Part shown: positions 48,915 to 59,245 of the stretch, piece by piece
Layout: each line of letters opens with the position of its first letter
Position numbering within the stretch: the stretch's first letter is position 1
Source: Bolinopsis microptera
Taxonomy: Eukaryota > Ctenophora > Tentaculata > Lobata > Bolinopsidae
Direction of reading: 5' to 3'
NCBI RefSeq assembly: GCF_026151205.1
Contig: NC_087079.1
Coordinates: 12,921,945-12,985,944, forward strand
DNA length: 64,000 nt
Translations under genes and position numbers: made by a program
The notes under the pieces: generated by a model
The model's database searches: none
Seen by the model: only the letters and a program-made list of their open reading frames with translations
What the model was told of the DNA's origin: nothing

Positions 48915-48920
48915 AATAAA
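48915..48920 (+). promoter_or_regulatory. Poly(A) signal of ARF
   Basis: AATAAA lies 77 bases after the ARF stop codon, a normal spacing for a short 3' UTR. Confidence 0.6.
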
Positions 48921-49382
48921 ACAGATTAGTTTGAGCGTGATTTTCTTTTTCAGAAGAATGTTATAGTTTATCATACTTGAATAGTTAAATAGACTATCTC
49001 TTTGGATCACTAAATAACTTAAATTACGGTAAGCATCTCAATTTGCCCTATTTTTACGAATTTAGTTGAAACTATTACTGTATCACATTGGTAGTTGGGT
49101 TACCGTTCTTGATAGGCCATCCTTTTACGATTTACAGAGTTAACTTTTGTGGGTCATGCTAAGTTTAAAGCGAAGTGTTCTGATTTCTTTAAATGAGGAA
49201 CTTGATAATCTATAAAATCTATAAAATAATAGAGCATGGTGAGCTCTTCGCAATGTCGATCTGTATAATAATTCTATGTAGATTAATAAATTTGATATTC
49301 AGGGTTTATTATGTAATAATGCCCGCTCAGTGCAGTGCACGGCGGGACAATCATTATTCACTTTAGAATTAGACATTCTGGG

Positions 49383-49693
49383 ATCTGTTTTGTTTATCGC
49401 ATTGTAAGTTCAAATTGAGCTAATCGAGCAGTTAGTTAGGGTAGTGACGTCACATGTCGTGCTTTAATCTGAGAAAATTGTGTTTACTACGGCACCCCCA
49501 ATTTATGTTTCTGTTTGATTGTAAGTTCCAATTTGAATTTATTTATTTTTGATTTTATGACAAGATGTGGTATTATTTGGACTCACATTTCGCACATTGG
49601 GTTTGTTTACGAAGAATCAAAAAGCATTTAGTTAAAGCTTAGAAATAAAACATGAAAATATCTATTGTTAACATATATAATTATATATATATA
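49383..49693 (+). mobile_element. Dispersed repeat copy 1, left part
   Basis: From AAATTGAGCTAATCGAGCAG (49412) to the TATATA run the sequence matches 52060-52330 in the same orientation. It is then interrupted by the G-tract element and resumes at 51488 with AAGGTATCCCTACGTTC. Confidence 0.82.
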
Positions 49694-51481
49694 GGGGGGG
49701 GGGGTGTCACGTCCGTCTATGTCCGCTTGTCTCATAGAATCCAAAAAGGACAGGACATAGGCGGACATAGGCGGACATAGACGGACATAGGCGGACATAG
49801 GCGGACATAGGCGGACATAGACGGACATAGGCGGACATTAATGGCCTGGACACCTAAATTGCTAAATAAAATGTTCAATTTTTGCTGTTATAGGGGGATC
49901 ATGTTTTTTGTCCGTTCGGTACCCTATATTTTCAAAACGGACAAAAAATAGAGCGGACAAAAACGGACAAAAATGGAAATAACATTTAAATGCTTCCTCC
50001 TCCTACTCTTCCTCCTCCTCCCCCTGGGTCTTCCTGATCTTCCTCAGTCCTCTTCCTCCTCCCCTCCTCAGTCCTCCTCCTACTCCTCCTGACTCCTCCT
50101 CGTCCTCAGTCCTCCTCATCAGTCCTCAACAGTCCTCCTCCTCCCCAGTCCTCCTCCTCCTCCTGAGTCCTCCTCCTGGGTCCTCCTCCTGGGTCCTCCT
50201 CCTCCTCTTCATCCTCCTCCTCTTCCTCCTCAGTCCTCAGTCCTCCTCAGTCCTCCTCCTCATCCTTCTCCTCAGTCCTCCATCCTCCTCCTCAGTCCTC
50301 CCCCAGTCCCCCTCCTCCTCCTCCTATTCAGTCCTCCTCCTCCTCCTCCTTCTCAGTCCTCCTCAGTCCTCCTCCTCCTCCTCCTCTTCCCTCTCAGTCA
50401 TCCTCCTCAGCCATCCTCCTCAGTCCTCCTCAGTCCTCCTCCTTAGTCCTCCTCCTCCTGGGTCCTCCTCCTCCTCTTCATCCTCCTCCTCTTCCTCCTG
50501 AGTCCTCCTCCTGAGTCCTCCTCCTCCTCCCTCTCAGTCATCCTCCTCAGTCATCCTCCACAGCCATCCTCCCCAGCCATCCTCCTCAGCCATCCTCATC
50601 AGTACTCCTCAGTCCTCCTCCTTCTCAGTCATCGTCAGTCCTCCTCCTCAGTCCTCCTCCTCCTCCTGGGTCCTCCTCCTCCTCCTCCTCCTGGGTCCTC
50701 CTGGGTGTTCCTGATCCTCCCCAGTCCTCTCCCTCCTCCCCTCCTCAGTCCTCCTCCTACTCTTCCTCCTCGTCCTCAGTCCTCCTCATCAGTCCTCAAC
50801 AGTTCTCCTCCTCCCCAGTCCTCCTCCTCCTCCTGGGGCCTTTTCCTGGGTCCTCCTCCTGGGTCCTCCTCCTCCTGGGTCCTCCTTCTCCTCCTCAGTC
50901 CTTCTCCTCCTCCTCCTCAGTCCTCTTCCTCCTCTTCCTCCTCCTCCTCCCTCTCAGTCATCCTCCTCAGCCATCCTCCTCAGCCATCCTCCTCAGTCCT
51001 CCTCCTGAGTCCTCCTCCTCCTGAGTCATCCTCCTCAGTTCTCCTCCTCAGTTCTCCTCCTCCTCCTCCTAGGTCCTCCTTCTGGGTCCTCCTCCTCCTC
51101 CTCCTCCTGGGTCTTCCTGATCCTTCTCCTCCCTCTCAGTCATCCTCCTCAGTCATCCTCCTCAGTCATCCTCCTCAGCCATCCTCCTCAGCCATCCTTC
51201 TCAGCCATCCTCCTCAGTACTCTTCAGTACTCTTCAGTCCTCAAAATGTTTTTCCGCTAATATTCACCAATGTCCGCTAATGTCCACCAATGTCCATCCA
51301 AGTCCGCCAATGTCCGTCCGGGTCCGCCAATGTCCGTCCGAGTCCGCCAATGTCCGTCCGAGTCCGCCAATGTCCGTCCGTGTCCGCCAATGTCCCAAAA
51401 AACACGTCCGTTGTCTCATAGAATCCAAAAAGGACAGGACATAGGCGGACATAGACGGACATGACACCCCCCCCCCCCCCC
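49694..51481. mobile_element. 1.8 kb element with G-tract inverted ends
   Basis: The left end is a G run then TGTCACGTCCGTCTATGTCC. The right end is the inverse (GGACATAGACGGACATGACA, then a C run). Both ends abut TATATATA, the probable target duplication. Each end also holds GTCTCATAGAATCCAAAAAG in direct orientation and arrays of GGACATAGGC or CCGCCAATGTCCGT. The interior 50000-51240 is an almost pure CTCC/CAGT polypyrimidine tract. There is no coding capacity; a long frame across the tract is low-complexity Ser/Pro only. The insertion is proven by the uninterrupted repeat copy at 52060-52420. Confidence 0.8.
50000..51240. repeat. CTCC-rich polypyrimidine tract
   Basis: About 1.2 kb dominated by TCCTCCTCC with interspersed CAGTCCTC and GGGTCCTCC. 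One strand is almost all pyrimidine, a composition able to form triplex DNA. It forms the interior of the G-tract-ended element. Confidence 0.92.
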
Positions 51482-51487
51482 TATATA

Positions 51488-51582
51488 TAAGGTATCCCTA
51501 CGTTCAATCTCTTAAATTTTCCGTAAAGCAGATGTTGGCAGCGGGGAATGGAACACGCTGCTGCAGACAAATTGTAGGCCAC
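51488..51582 (+). mobile_element. Dispersed repeat copy 1, right part
   Basis: AAGGTATCCCTACGTTC through ATTGTAGGCCAC matches 52325-52419 and completes copy 1 after the inserted element. Confidence 0.82.
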
Positions 51583-51883
51583 GAGGAGTGGATTTGGCAG
51601 TTAGTTAACCATATTACGGGTGATACTCGTAAAATATTTGCTCCAAATATTAGTGACCGTCGACGAGTCCAAGTCCAACTCGGCGCGCGTCTTGGTAGGT
51701 TATAAACCTACAAGTACAAGCAGTTATTATTAGCTGCCTGACTCTCTAACATTTAAATGTCATCATTTCGCCTGAAGCGTTGATTCACGATGTCAATCCT
51801 TCGCATCTCGCCGATCTGCATCTGTGGTTGCGAGAAGAATTATTTGATGCGCGGCGCGACCCAGTAGTACATCGCGCTACAAC
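51583..51883. other. Mixed repeat fragments
   Basis: Starts with a short stretch resembling the UBE2I C-terminal exon (CGAGGAGTGGATTTGGCAG at 51582-51600 against CGAGGAGTGAATTTGGCAG at 53031-53049). About 51770-51883 matches the dispersed CG-rich repeat at 28240-28370. Confidence 0.5.
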
Positions 51884-52066
51884 CTGAAGCGGTACCGAAA
51901 TAGAACCGACCTGTCAGAGAAGATCTGGTCCTTCAAAGACCGTAAGTTAGAATTCAGGATCGAATGGACAATAATCAGACGTGGACACGGATACAGAGCC
52001 GGCCAGAACAGCTGTTATCTGTGCACGTCTGAGAAATTAGAAATCTTACTGTTTTGTTTAAATTGA
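51884..52066 (+). pseudogene. Penelope-type GIY-YIG endonuclease fragment
   Basis: An open stretch of about 60 codons reading RTDLSEKIWSFKD ... IEWTIIRRGHGYRAG ... CYLCTSEKLEILL. This pattern (TELSKxIWxLK...WxIlxrxxxY...CxLCxxEKl) is the C-terminal half of GIY-YIG endonuclease domains found in Penelope-like retroelements. The RT domain and the GIY-YIG motif itself are absent. The dispersed repeat copy 2 starts immediately downstream, so it may be this element's 3' region. Confidence 0.6.
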
Positions 52067-52420
52067 GCTAATCGAGCAGTTAGTTAGGGTAGTGACGTCA
52101 CATGTCGTGCTTTAATCTGAGAAAATTGTGTTTACAACGGCACCCCAGATTTATGTTTCTGTTTGATTGTTAGTTTCAATTTGAATTTATTTAATTTTGA
52201 ATTTATTGACAAGATTTGGTATTATTTGGACTAATATTTCGCACATTGGGTTTGTTTACGAAGAATCAAAAAGCATTCAGTTAAAACTTGGCAATAAAAT
52301 AAGAAAATATCTATTGCTAACATACAAGGTATCCCTACGTTCAATCTCTTAAATTTTCCGTAAAGCAGATGTTGGCAGCGGGGAATGGAACACGATGCAG
52401 CAGACAAATTGTAGGCCACA
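52060..52420 (+). mobile_element. Dispersed repeat copy 2 (uninterrupted)
   Basis: Same orientation as 49412-49675 plus 51488-51582, with about 90 percent similarity by eye, and it crosses the junction without the inserted element (CTAACATACAAGGTATCCC). It ends at GTAGGCCACA. Confidence 0.85.
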
Positions 52421-53026
52421 TTATCAGTATCCTCCTTATGCTTACAGTAGCACCTACCACTTTGTCACAGACGCACAGCTAGGCGTGTGAGGAAAAAACG
52501 TCCGAAATTTCTTTCGAATAACCAATAATGAATCAAAAGGGGCGGTTTGGATGAAAAATCTTTCAAGGTTACCAAGTTAAAAATGTATTTAGATGGCAGC
52601 ACCATTGCTAATGTAGAAAAGCTATGATAAATCAAGGACAAGATGACTATTATTGCATTGCCAATCGCTAATTTAGCAAATTATTCTCATAGGTGAACTT
52701 AATTTAATCAATTCGAGATTGAGATTCAAAAATAAATACTGACTTTGTTTAAAATATTTTATTACGATGGCAAATCAAAATGTTAATTTATAAAAAGCAA
52801 GGAGCTCACAGCAAACGTTAATCTCTGACACATCCAACTCAGGGTATGAATTTAAAATTAAGTTAGTCTCGACTCCAGTCCTATGTTGAGTGGAGTCATG
52901 TCTCCATTCTCCAAGTCCGAAACTTTCGTGCTCAAGAAGATTTGAAACAAGGAATCGCTTCCTTCCGTCCACTTGCAATGAGTATAGGCGAGAGAATTTG
53001 AGGATGGCGTTGGAGAGAGAGAGAAC
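52421..53026. other. 3' flank of UBE2I
   Basis: Minus-strand UBE2I 3' UTR is expected here. Small open frames in several frames have no similarity I recognise. Confidence 0.45.
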
Positions 53027-55579
53027 TTAACGAGGAGTGAATTTGGCAGCTTGCTGTCTGACCCTCTTATCATACTCTGCTCGGTTCTGGGTGAAGATGG
53101 TGTAGGCTTCTGCTTGAGCTGGGTCTCTTATATTGGGGGTGTCGAGCAAATCCTGAGAGGATGTTTGTTGTTGAGTTGTATGGACCGCTTCTTACATAAA
53201 ATCGAATATGTTCTGATGATAGTATGCACATATGTACTATTGACGGGACCGTTCACATATTGCATAAGACAGAAATTTGAAAATTTTTAAGCCCTTTCCC
53301 CTTCCGCAATCACTATTACAAATCACGCTAGCGTATTAGTATTCCCAAAACCACTTGCCCTAAGTTACTAGTTACTAGTAACGTAACATATGAGCTATCA
53401 CCAACCTTATCTTTGGTGACTCAGTGACTGTCATTATACAGTCGGCCGGGGGCTCAGTCATGTGTATAATTAGGATTTTCTAATACCTCTCTAAAATACT
53501 GATTTTAACTAACCAAATTGTGGCTGGACGGGGATCATCGTTTATTAATAGGTGTTATTCAATGGGATAAATCAGTAACTTTTAAAGGGGTTGCAACGGA
53601 CTATAATACGCGACTAGGAACGGGCTAACTTATTCGTAGTTCTTAAGATTTTAAATTTGGTGGGGGTTCACAAATTATGACTCTAGTGATGCCTTCTCTA
53701 AACCCCCATCACACCCCATGATGTGGTGGTACCGCGACAATTGACCCCCCGACAATTGACCCCCTATGTAATTACACTGGGGTCAATTGTCGCGAAATCT
53801 AGGGTTGGGTTTAGTACGAAAATTGACCCCCGACAATTGAACCCCCGACAATTAACCCCCCGACAATTGACCCCCTATGTAATTACACTGGGGTCAATTG
53901 TCGCGAAATCTAGGGCTTAGTACGAAAATTGACCCCCCGACAAATGTAATTAAACTGGGGTAAATTAATCTGGTTAGGGTCAGGGTTAGGGTCAGGGTTA
54001 GGGTTAGGGTTGGGGTCAGGGTCAGGGTCAGGGTCAGGGTCAGGGTCAGGGTCAGGGTCAGGGTCAGGGTCAGGGTCAGGGTTGTATTAAATTATATTTT
54101 TGGGGGTCAATTGTAAGAGGGTCAATTGTCGGGGGGTCAATTGTCGGGGGGTCAATTGTCGGGGGGTCAATTGTCGGGGGGTCAATTGTCGGGGGGTCGA
54201 TTGTCGGGGGGTTAATTGTCGGGGGGTAAATTGTCGGGGGTCAATTGTCGGGGGGTCAATTGTCGGGGGGTCAATTGTCGGGGAGTCAATTGTCGCCCAC
54301 CCGATGTGGTAATCATTACCACGTGGGATCGTTACATACCTCGTAAGCTATTTCATACCCCTCTTATCTCAGTAAGCCACTTAAATAATACATTATAATA
54401 ACTATTATACGTTACAATAGCTATTGTGCACAAATTACACTAGTAGGCTAATCCAAACACATATCTTGGCACCCTGCCTAATTGTCCGGTATACAGGGTG
54501 GTCATTTACTCTGGGCCACCCTGTATATTCTGATCTCGATCCTGGAGCTATGTGGTAAGCTTTCTCCCTAAACCAAAACCAAATACTCCATACCCCTAAC
54601 CCGGGCTAGCTTTCGTTAAATGTGGAAAATCCCCATCTAACTATTATATTGTACAGGTCACATTGTATCGAGAATTCTATAGCCTTCAGTGACATTTGTG
54701 ATATCGAACCAGTGGGAACCCTCTTACCAAATCAGTCGTCATATCACAGCAAAACTTTATAGCTTTCCCTTGCCCAGAAAAACTGGTTGGGTGTAGGTGA
54801 CTTTTTCAATTGCGCATCTTGATTTAATCTACATTTCTCCCTCACCTGAATTCCGAGCAGTATCTGTTTGATTGTCACCGCTGGTCTCCAATCCTTCTCT
54901 TCGTCAAGTAGTGACAAACACACTGTCGGGAAATTATCTCAAATAAATTAATTATCTCAATTAAATATATGGGATTTGTGAAATGTAAGAAACCCCAGAC
55001 TGTAAACTACCCAAACTAGGAACAATTAATGAATTAACAGCAAAGGTCACACCCAGGACACTATTTCGGTGAAGAAATATGTTAATCGGTAGAGATTCAG
55101 AGTACGACAATACAAATAGTCGTACAGATTTATAAAATAATATCCGTAGTTGCTAAGAAACTGTAATTAATTTCCCTCCTACCATACCTGTCCCAGACGG
55201 GTAAACGTTAGGGTGGAATAAAGGGGGCTCGAACTTGCACTTGGGTGGCGTTGTGGGGTAATCGTCTTTAAATATCATCCTCAGCTTGTACGACCCACCG
55301 TCCCACGCAGTAGACTTTTTACCTGAATACATTATACATCATGTGATGCTGAAGTACTAGAACTGCAATATTCTATTTTTAGACATTACAGCAACTAACC
55401 AAAAACAAAACAAAACTGGTGAAATAAGGAGTGGTTTTACCTGGTATGGAGCATTCCCAATTCATGAGATTCAGAGTTCCATCACTGTTTTTAATTGGCT
55501 TAGCAACGAAACCGAATGGGTGATCTTTTCTCCAGGCCTTTCGTTCCTCTTGCAGTCTACCCAATGCTATACCCGTCAT
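53027..55579 (-). CDS. UBE2I: SUMO-conjugating enzyme UBC9
   Basis: Four exons (minus): 55441-55579, 55188-55322, 54846-54922 and 53027-53152, totalling 477 nt or 158 residues, exactly the usual length. UBC9 is the sole SUMO E2 and passes SUMO from its catalytic Cys to substrate lysines, mostly in the nucleus. Visible features are the SUMO-contacting N-terminus ([20 protein letters not shown]), [29 protein letters not shown] and catalytic Cys93 in VCLSLL (start of exon three). [15 protein letters not shown] and the C-terminal helix [17 protein letters not shown] follow. All splice phases agree. An acceptor-like TTTTAG just upstream of the ATG suggests a 5' non-coding exon. The last intron (1.7 kb) holds a hairpin-forming element. 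Intact. Confidence 0.95.
53728..54302. mobile_element. Hairpin element built of CGACAATTGACCCCC repeats
   Basis: The left side holds repeated CGACAATTGACCCCC and the right side about a dozen copies of the inverse, GGGGGTCAATTGTCG, so the two halves form a long inverted repeat. The loop contains GGGTTAGGGTCA-type repeats becoming pure (GGGTCA)n (about 53975-54080). GATGTGGT flanks both ends (53720-53727, 54303-54310), an eight-base direct repeat of the size made by hAT transposases. It lies in the last UBE2I intron. Non-coding. Confidence 0.7.
54489..54527. repeat. Short palindrome ATACAGGGTGG/CCACCCTGTAT
   Basis: Eleven-base perfect arms around a short loop in the last UBE2I intron. CAGGGTG-type ends are seen on some animal DNA transposons, so this may be a minimal end-to-end remnant. 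Confidence 0.65.
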
Positions 55580-56237
55580 ATCCTACTAAAATCAGCGGGT
55601 TAGAGAGAAAGAACAAGCGTGCTACCGCTAAATTGGTCTCAGCGCGCAGTAAAATCATTTATTTTGGTAGAAATTCAGAACCTTTCACAAGAAAATGGCA
55701 CAAATTTTGCCGCCCAAAACGGAGGCTAAAAATGGGACACCAGGCTATTAATTTTATGAAACGATGCAACGATGCAAAGGTAATAAACCGAGTAAAAAAC
55801 AGATAAGATCAGATGAAAAAATTTGTATAAAATTTAAAATCAGGTAAAATTATCAACACTAGATATTAATGATCATTGATTTAAGTGTAATAAAAAATCT
55901 AAATATAGATTTTGCCTTTTCCCATTTCACACTATAATAATAAAAATAATCAGATATTGTCTATCCACCCTGACTATAAAAATTCATAATACACACTGAA
56001 ACTCGACAATAAAAATAAAAAACGGGCACAAAATAAAATGTATAAATAAACACGCATGCCCAAATTAGTGTAACATCCTTAAAATTTATCTATGTTGCTT
56101 ACTTTACAATAATTGGGGTGCAACCCCCGCCCTGAACCCCCATAAAATAGGATGCACCCCTAGAAATATTTAAAAATTTGAAGCAACCCCTCTTGAACTT
56201 GAATGATAAGTGATCTTATTGAGTGAGCTAAAAACTA
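55580..56237. other. Spacer between UBE2I and the ARM gene
   Basis: Contains the UBE2I 5' side and the 3' end of the minus-strand ARM gene. A 96-codon plus-strand frame (55516-55806) overlaps UBE2I exon one and has no similarity. Confidence 0.45.
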
Positions 56238-59200
56238 TCAGTGATCGGATATTAGGCGATATATCTGATTAGCAATTTCGAGGTTATCGTTATCTTCACT
56301 ACTGGATAAAACCGTGCCAATACCTCGCATTAGTTCGTCGTCAAATTTACAGTCTGAAAATAACAATTTTGTAAGTACTACAATTTAACAGTAGTAAACT
56401 TAGCGATACAAAAAATGAGTTTCTTATTAAAAAACGAATTACCAAATATAAATTATGTATTTTGTTGCAAGCCCTCTGCCCTGGTGAACAGAACTATAAT
56501 TCTTAAGGGTTTATTCTGTAATACAATATCACCAGTCGCTAAAGTCACTGACCGTGTTTCAGAGTTCCAGACTTAAGGATATTTCTCAAAAGTGTTAGAA
56601 CACGGAGAATAATAGCATTGTTTTTACAACCGTGTAGCAAATGTATACTCGTCATGTACACCTGAAGATAATGCTGGAGTTGAACGTTCTTAGTACTGCA
56701 AGAAAGAATAGCAAAAGATTCTAACTGTAGGCTGTAGCATGTGAACTCAGTGATCGGCCGGGGTCCCAGCTCAAAAATGCCCCCCCTAGCCACGGCTAAA
56801 ATCTTTAATATTTGGCAAGGAAATTATATCTCTGATTGAAAATCATCTAAATTATTTCCACAATTTTGAAATTGAGAGGGAATGCTGGAAGTGAAACAAC
56901 TCTCCCAACAGTTTAAGATTACTTAAATTACCGGCCGATAACATTACGGCAAGAGATAATCTCCTTGGCCCGTGCCCGGTCCGATCACTGGTGCTGGATA
57001 TCTTTTACAACCTTAATATGTGACAAGGTGCGAGTAGTGAGTATCATGTGTAAGTTTCAGCACCCAGAATAGCTAGTCATTAAAATAATAAGCGACGCGA
57101 AAGTAATATCAATATTTGTATATTTCAGTTTAATAATTAAAAAAAAGGTGCAATAAGTAAACTCACAAGAGTTAAATCAAACACCATATCAGAGCAGGTC
57201 ATGTTGATGAGTATCTTCAGGCAACTTAACACTATGTCGTATTGATACTGAAATATATTTTATAATAAACATTATAGAAACATTATATTTGACTTCCAAG
57301 CCCCCTGGTAAAATAGGTCAGTCTATTATTTTTATCATTTTGCTCACAGTCACACACTGTTTTAATTTAAATTCGGCAAATTTGACATTTGCAAAAAAGT
57401 GTTTGGTGAAGCAATGGGGTTTAAAATTCATAACACAAACCTTACATTGATTTGAGGTGTATAGAGTGACAGTATCTGAGGAATAGCTCTGAGGTTGTAT
57501 TCAGAAATGATGATGTCCTGGTGAGAGGTGATGTTCACCAGGAGGTTTAGAATATTTCGCAGTATTTCAACATCTTCCTGCTCCTGCGCAAGCGCTTCAC
57601 ACAGAAGTGGTATTACAGGCTGGTGGGATATTGATTTGTTATTAATATATCATAATGTACATTTTGTAGGTACATTGTACAATGTGAGATGTACATAGTA
57701 CATCTGGAGGTGGTACAACAGGCTAGTGGGATATTGATATTAATAATTAAGATTATTGTGTGGGAGTGTTACATTGCAGGATTGGGGTGTAAACTCGCGA
57801 TACTTAATATTTAAGGTGTTATATTGTACAAGATTGGGGGTGAAGTAACAATGAAATATAAGGAGTGAACTTACAGTGCAAGATTAGGGGAGTTTAAAGT
57901 AAGATCGAGGGTGAAAGGTAAGTGCTATTTAGGGTGAAAGGTTAGTGCTATTCAGGGTGAAAGGTAAGTGCTATTTAGGGTGAAAGGTAAGTGCTATTTA
58001 GGGTGAAAGGTTAGTGCTATTCAGGGTGAAAGGTAAGTGCTATTTAGGGTGAAAGGTAAGTGCTATTTATGGTGAAAGGTAAGTGCTATTCAGGGTGAAA
58101 GGTAAGTGCTATTTAGGGTGAACTTTAGGTGCTATTCAGGGTGAAAGGTAAGTGCTATTTAGGGTGAAAGGTAAGTGCTATTTAGGGTGAAAGGTAAGTG
58201 CTATTTAGGGTGAAAGGTAAGTGCTATTTAGGGTGAAAGGTAAGTGCTATTTAGGGTGAAAGGTAAGTGCTATTTAGGGTGAAAGGTAAGTGCTATTTAG
58301 GGTGAAAGGTAAGAGCTATTTAGGGTGAAAGGTAAGTGCTATTTAGGGTGAAAGGTAAGTGCTATTTAGGGTGAAAGGTAAGTTCTATTTAGGTTGAAAG
58401 GTAAGTGCTATTTAGGGTGAAAGGTAAGTGCTATTTAGGGTGAAAGGTAAGTGCTATTTTGGGTGAAATTTAGGTGCTATTAAGGGTGAAAGGTAAGTGC
58501 TATTTAGGGTGAAAGGTAAGTGATATTTAGGGTGAAAGGTAAGTGCTATTTAGGTTGAAAGGTAAGTGCTATTTAGGGTGAAAGGTAAGTGCTATTTAGG
58601 GTGAAAGGTAAGTGCTATTTAGGGTGAAAGGTAAGTGCTATTTAGGGTGAAAGGTAAGTGCTATTTAGGGTGAAAGGTAAGTGCTATTTAGGTTGAAAGG
58701 TAAGTGCTATTTAGGGTGAAAGGTAAGTGCTATTTAGGGTGAAAGGTAAGTGCTATTTTGGGTGAACTTTAGGTGCTATTAAGGGTGAAAGGTAAGTGCT
58801 ATTTAGGGTGAACTTTAGGTGCTATTCAGGGTGAAGTTACGCGGGTGCTACCAGTCAAAAGATTTCACTCTCTTACACGTATAGTGCCTATGGAGGATGG
58901 GTAAGTTTGACAGTGTAAGATTAGAGTTGTTACAGTGAGATTGGATGTTATAAATGTGTATATAATGTGCCTTGAACAACTAAAGAACATGTACAGCAAT
59001 ATTGATTAAGTATTGGTAATAATATAACTAGGAACATTGATTTCTTGCCACTTGAACAATCTATGTCACTGAAAGTCTGAAACTGTCACTGAAATTTCTC
59101 TTACCTTAACAAACTCTTGAAGCATATCAGGATTAGTTGATATGTTTGTAACGATTTTGTAACAAACGATCTTGATGTCAGGATTGCTCGTTTGCCACAA

Positions 59201-59245
59201 TACAGTGATTACATTTAGCAGGCACCCAGACTTCTTGAGATGCTC
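56238..59245 (-). CDS. Armadillo-repeat protein, 3' part
   Basis: Five exons (minus): 59105-59245, 57446-57619, 57167-57247, 56553-56661 and 56238-56353, giving 206 residues with consistent phases and GT-AG ends. Helical repeats such as LLNVITVLWQTSNPDIKIVC, LCEALAQEQEDVEILRNILN, LSCLKILINMTCSD and NAIILRVLTLLRNILKSG are typical armadillo units. They bind peptides or form scaffolds. The RVLTL..NI stretch recalls ARMC10/ARMCX proteins, but the family is not settled. The first exon begins after a good acceptor, so 5' exons lie beyond 59245, where the retroelement sits. That element was therefore probably inserted in an intron or next to missing exons. Confidence 0.75.
57895..58835. repeat. 23 bp minisatellite
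   Basis: About forty copies of a 23 bp unit, GGGTGAAAGGTAAGTGCTAT plus TTA or TCA, with a variant form (GGGTGAACTTTAGGTGCTAT) in a few places. It lies in the ARM-gene intron between 57620 and 59104. Its plus strand carries GGTAAGTG, a donor consensus, but the host gene is on the other strand. Confidence 0.94.

Noticed and set aside
50705..51280. 191-codon Ser/Pro-rich frame
   Set aside because: Pure translation of the CTCC polypyrimidine tract; composition alone explains the lack of stops.
53975..54080. Interstitial telomere
   Set aside because: Only a few TTAGGG-like units; most are GGGTCA, inside a hairpin element, so not telomeric DNA.
54100..54312. Frame encoding repeated GVNCR units
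   Set aside because: Translation of the GGGGGTCAATTGTCG repeat; no start context or homology.
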